From NCBI GenBank assembly GCA_903953455.1, contig CAJBJW010000289.1, positions 1 to 7,627 of the forward strand: a DNA stretch of 7,627 nucleotides. The letters run 5' to 3'. Below, piece by piece: positions 6,364-7,627 of this stretch; the stretch's first letter is position 1; each line of letters begins with the position of its first letter. The notes under the pieces are model-generated. The model searched no databases, was not told where the DNA came from, and saw only the letters and a program-made list of their open reading frames with translations. This DNA is from an uncultured Pseudomonadota bacterium (lineage in GTDB: Bacteria; Pseudomonadota; Gammaproteobacteria; Methylococcales; Methylomonadaceae). The translations under genes and the position numbers were made by a program.

Positions 6364-7529
6364 TTAATATTTCGAAATGAAATTGAATGTCTCGGTTGCA
6401 GAAGTAATTGCTTGTCACGCAATGTCAAACATGAAATTTAATTCTTCGTGTGTAATGACGTAAGGTGGCTGAAATAAATCACATTGCCTAGTGGGCGCAG
6501 TAACACGCCTTTTTTTCATGCGTATTGGTATACATAAATCGTTTTGATAACTCGGCCATTTTTGCCGCCAAACATGTGTTGTTTTCTAAAACGTTTTGCG
6601 TTTAAAAAAATAGTGAGTGTTGCTAAAGCAGTTCGGCAGACTAACGCATTGCCTGTATAGCGATGTGTATGTAGGAACGCTTTTTGGCTAGTGTAATTAT
6701 CATAAAATGCATCGTAGATTTTATCGGTGGTAAGCACTGCAGAAAGTGGCAGATAACCGCAAGTAAGTCCTTTTGATAGGGATAAAAAATCAGGTGAAAT
6801 CGCGCCTTGTTCGCAATATTTATCGCAGGCTTCGCGTATTAAAGTTAAATAAATGGGATCGTACATGCGCATACTGCCCGCGCAAACATCTTCAGTATGT
6901 TGCTTTAGAATTATTTCTAAATGTGCAAATTGACGCGTTGAATAATCTGCCCAAGTTTCGTTTTCTTCTCGAAAATAACAATCTGGGCTAGGCGCTTTAA
7001 TGACTTCCATAAGAAGTGGGGCATAAATTTTTATATAGTTCTACGTTACCAACTGCAAGTGCTGCTAGTGTTTGACCATGATAACTGTTTTCGAGGGTAA
7101 TAAATTTTGTTTTACGATGCAGTCCATGATTCTGCTAGCTATAAAAGCTCATTTTTAGCGCAGCTTCCACCGCAGAGGAGTCGTTATCAGCATAAAAACA
7201 ACGTGATAATCCGGCGGGCGTTAAATTGACTGATTTTTTAACATAATCAATGGTCGTTTCATGAATAACCCCCTGAAAAAATAACATGTTCTAGTGTATC
7301 TAATTGAATTTTTAATGCGGCATTGATATCAGGATTGGCATGTCCAAATAAATTTACCCACTAAGTCCTAATGGCATCTAAATAACGATTCCCCTCAAAA
7401 TCTTTAAGCCACACGCCTTAGCGGATTTGAGGGGGATTAGCGGGAAACTTTCATGGTTGTGCATTTGCGTACAAGGATGACAAAGTACGTTCAAATCACG
7501 TTGTGATAAAATTGTACCTGATTACCCAT
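6364..7529 (-). pseudogene. bioA: bioA remnant: adenosylmethionine-8-amino-7-oxononanoate aminotransferase
   Basis: BioA is the PLP enzyme that converts 8-amino-7-oxononanoate to 7,8-diaminononanoate in biotin synthesis. Minus-strand frames together give its blocks in order: ILSQRDLNVLCHPCTQM (from 7512), WVNLFGHANPDINAALK, LSRCFYADNDSSAVEAALKM, TKFITLENSYHG, EVIKAPSPDCY, AGSMRMYDP, SPDFLSLSKGLT with the PLP lysine, SYTGN-like HRYTGNAL, MAELSKRF, GVLLRPLGNVIYF and PPYVITHEELNFMFDIA, ending at TAA 6364-6366. Lesions: frameshifts near 7415-7421, 7269-7273, 7026-7032, 6594-6597, 6510-6516 and 6472-6474; stops TAG at 7361-7363 (in SSWW), TAG at 7135-7137 and TGA at 6415-6417. Three deletions are inferred: about 10 residues before CAGSM, about 21 residues including the ADEI PLP-binding Asp, and about 40 residues before GVLLRP. 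The start may be ATG 7527-7529 with another frameshift, or ATG 7540-7542 followed by an in-frame TAA. It cannot make active enzyme. Confidence 0.92.
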
Positions 7530-7626
7530 AAACCTCAGCCATCTTAAGCAACCGCATGGGCATTGGAGGAGTTTGCAGTGCAACATAACATAGGCGAGGC
7601 AACATATCCTCAAGAACAAAACGCCG
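7522..7626 (-). other. Possible end of an unidentified minus-strand gene
   Basis: A minus-strand frame is open from the window edge for 34 codons (containing LEDMLPRLCYVALQ and ending MAEVYG) and stops at TAA 7522-7524, overlapping the ATG at 7527-7529 that may have begun bioA. That overlap would be normal for two operon genes. I do not recognise the residues, and the stretch is in the same frame as the first BioA block, so part of it (MAEVYG) could instead be the original bioA N-terminus with a nonsense codon. With so little sequence it may also be noncoding or decayed. Confidence 0.25.
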
Positions 7627-7627
7627 A

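Noticed and set aside
6773..6991. Plus-strand open frame opposite bioA
   Set aside because: It mirrors the bioA remnant, which shows clear BioA homology on the other strand.

Overview
This is an AT-rich bacterial chromosome segment, most likely gammaproteobacterial. The best clues are HflD, a gammaproteobacterial lysogenization/membrane protein, and a TatB/TatC pair, MoaB, PrmC and stand-alone EF-G that all resemble gammaproteobacterial versions. I cannot place it below class. The content is core metabolism and housekeeping; I see no phage, insertion sequence, CRISPR array, RNA gene or defence system.

Left part, plus strand (about 102-4051): seven tightly packed co-directional genes, tatB, tatC, a YwqK/MORN-like lipoprotein, moaB, a DUF423 (YgdD-like) membrane protein, hflD and prmC. 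Gaps run from an 8-nt overlap to 21 nt, so they are probably one transcription unit. The unit joins twin-arginine export (TatB/TatC), molybdopterin cofactor synthesis (MoaB), small envelope proteins, HflD, and release-factor methylation (PrmC). Many molybdoenzymes are Tat substrates, so the tatBC/moaB pairing makes some functional sense, but the order may be historical. No tatA is recognisable in the 101 bases before tatB. The run ends at a strong symmetrical hairpin (4064-4103) that probably terminates transcription from both sides.

Middle, minus strand (4120-6213): a complete EF-G gene that stands alone rather than in a str operon. Its sequence resembles the second EF-G (FusA2 type) of Vibrio and relatives. 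Its leader (6214-6363) holds a candidate promoter, an 8-bp inverted repeat and an 11-nt direct repeat.

Right end, minus strand (6364-about 7529): the clear remains of bioA, which encodes the aminotransferase making 7,8-diaminopelargonate in biotin synthesis. Reading all three minus-strand frames recovers BioA from its first conserved block to its C-terminus, but it is broken by at least six frameshifts, three internal stops and three deletions. One deletion removes the PLP-binding aspartate block. A 164-codon open stretch inside it (6516-7010) could be misread as a short intact protein. The last about 100 bases may hold the end of another minus-strand gene that I cannot identify.

The most informative observation is the eroded bioA, which predicts loss or rerouting of biotin synthesis. 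I did not find a convincing new biological system here.
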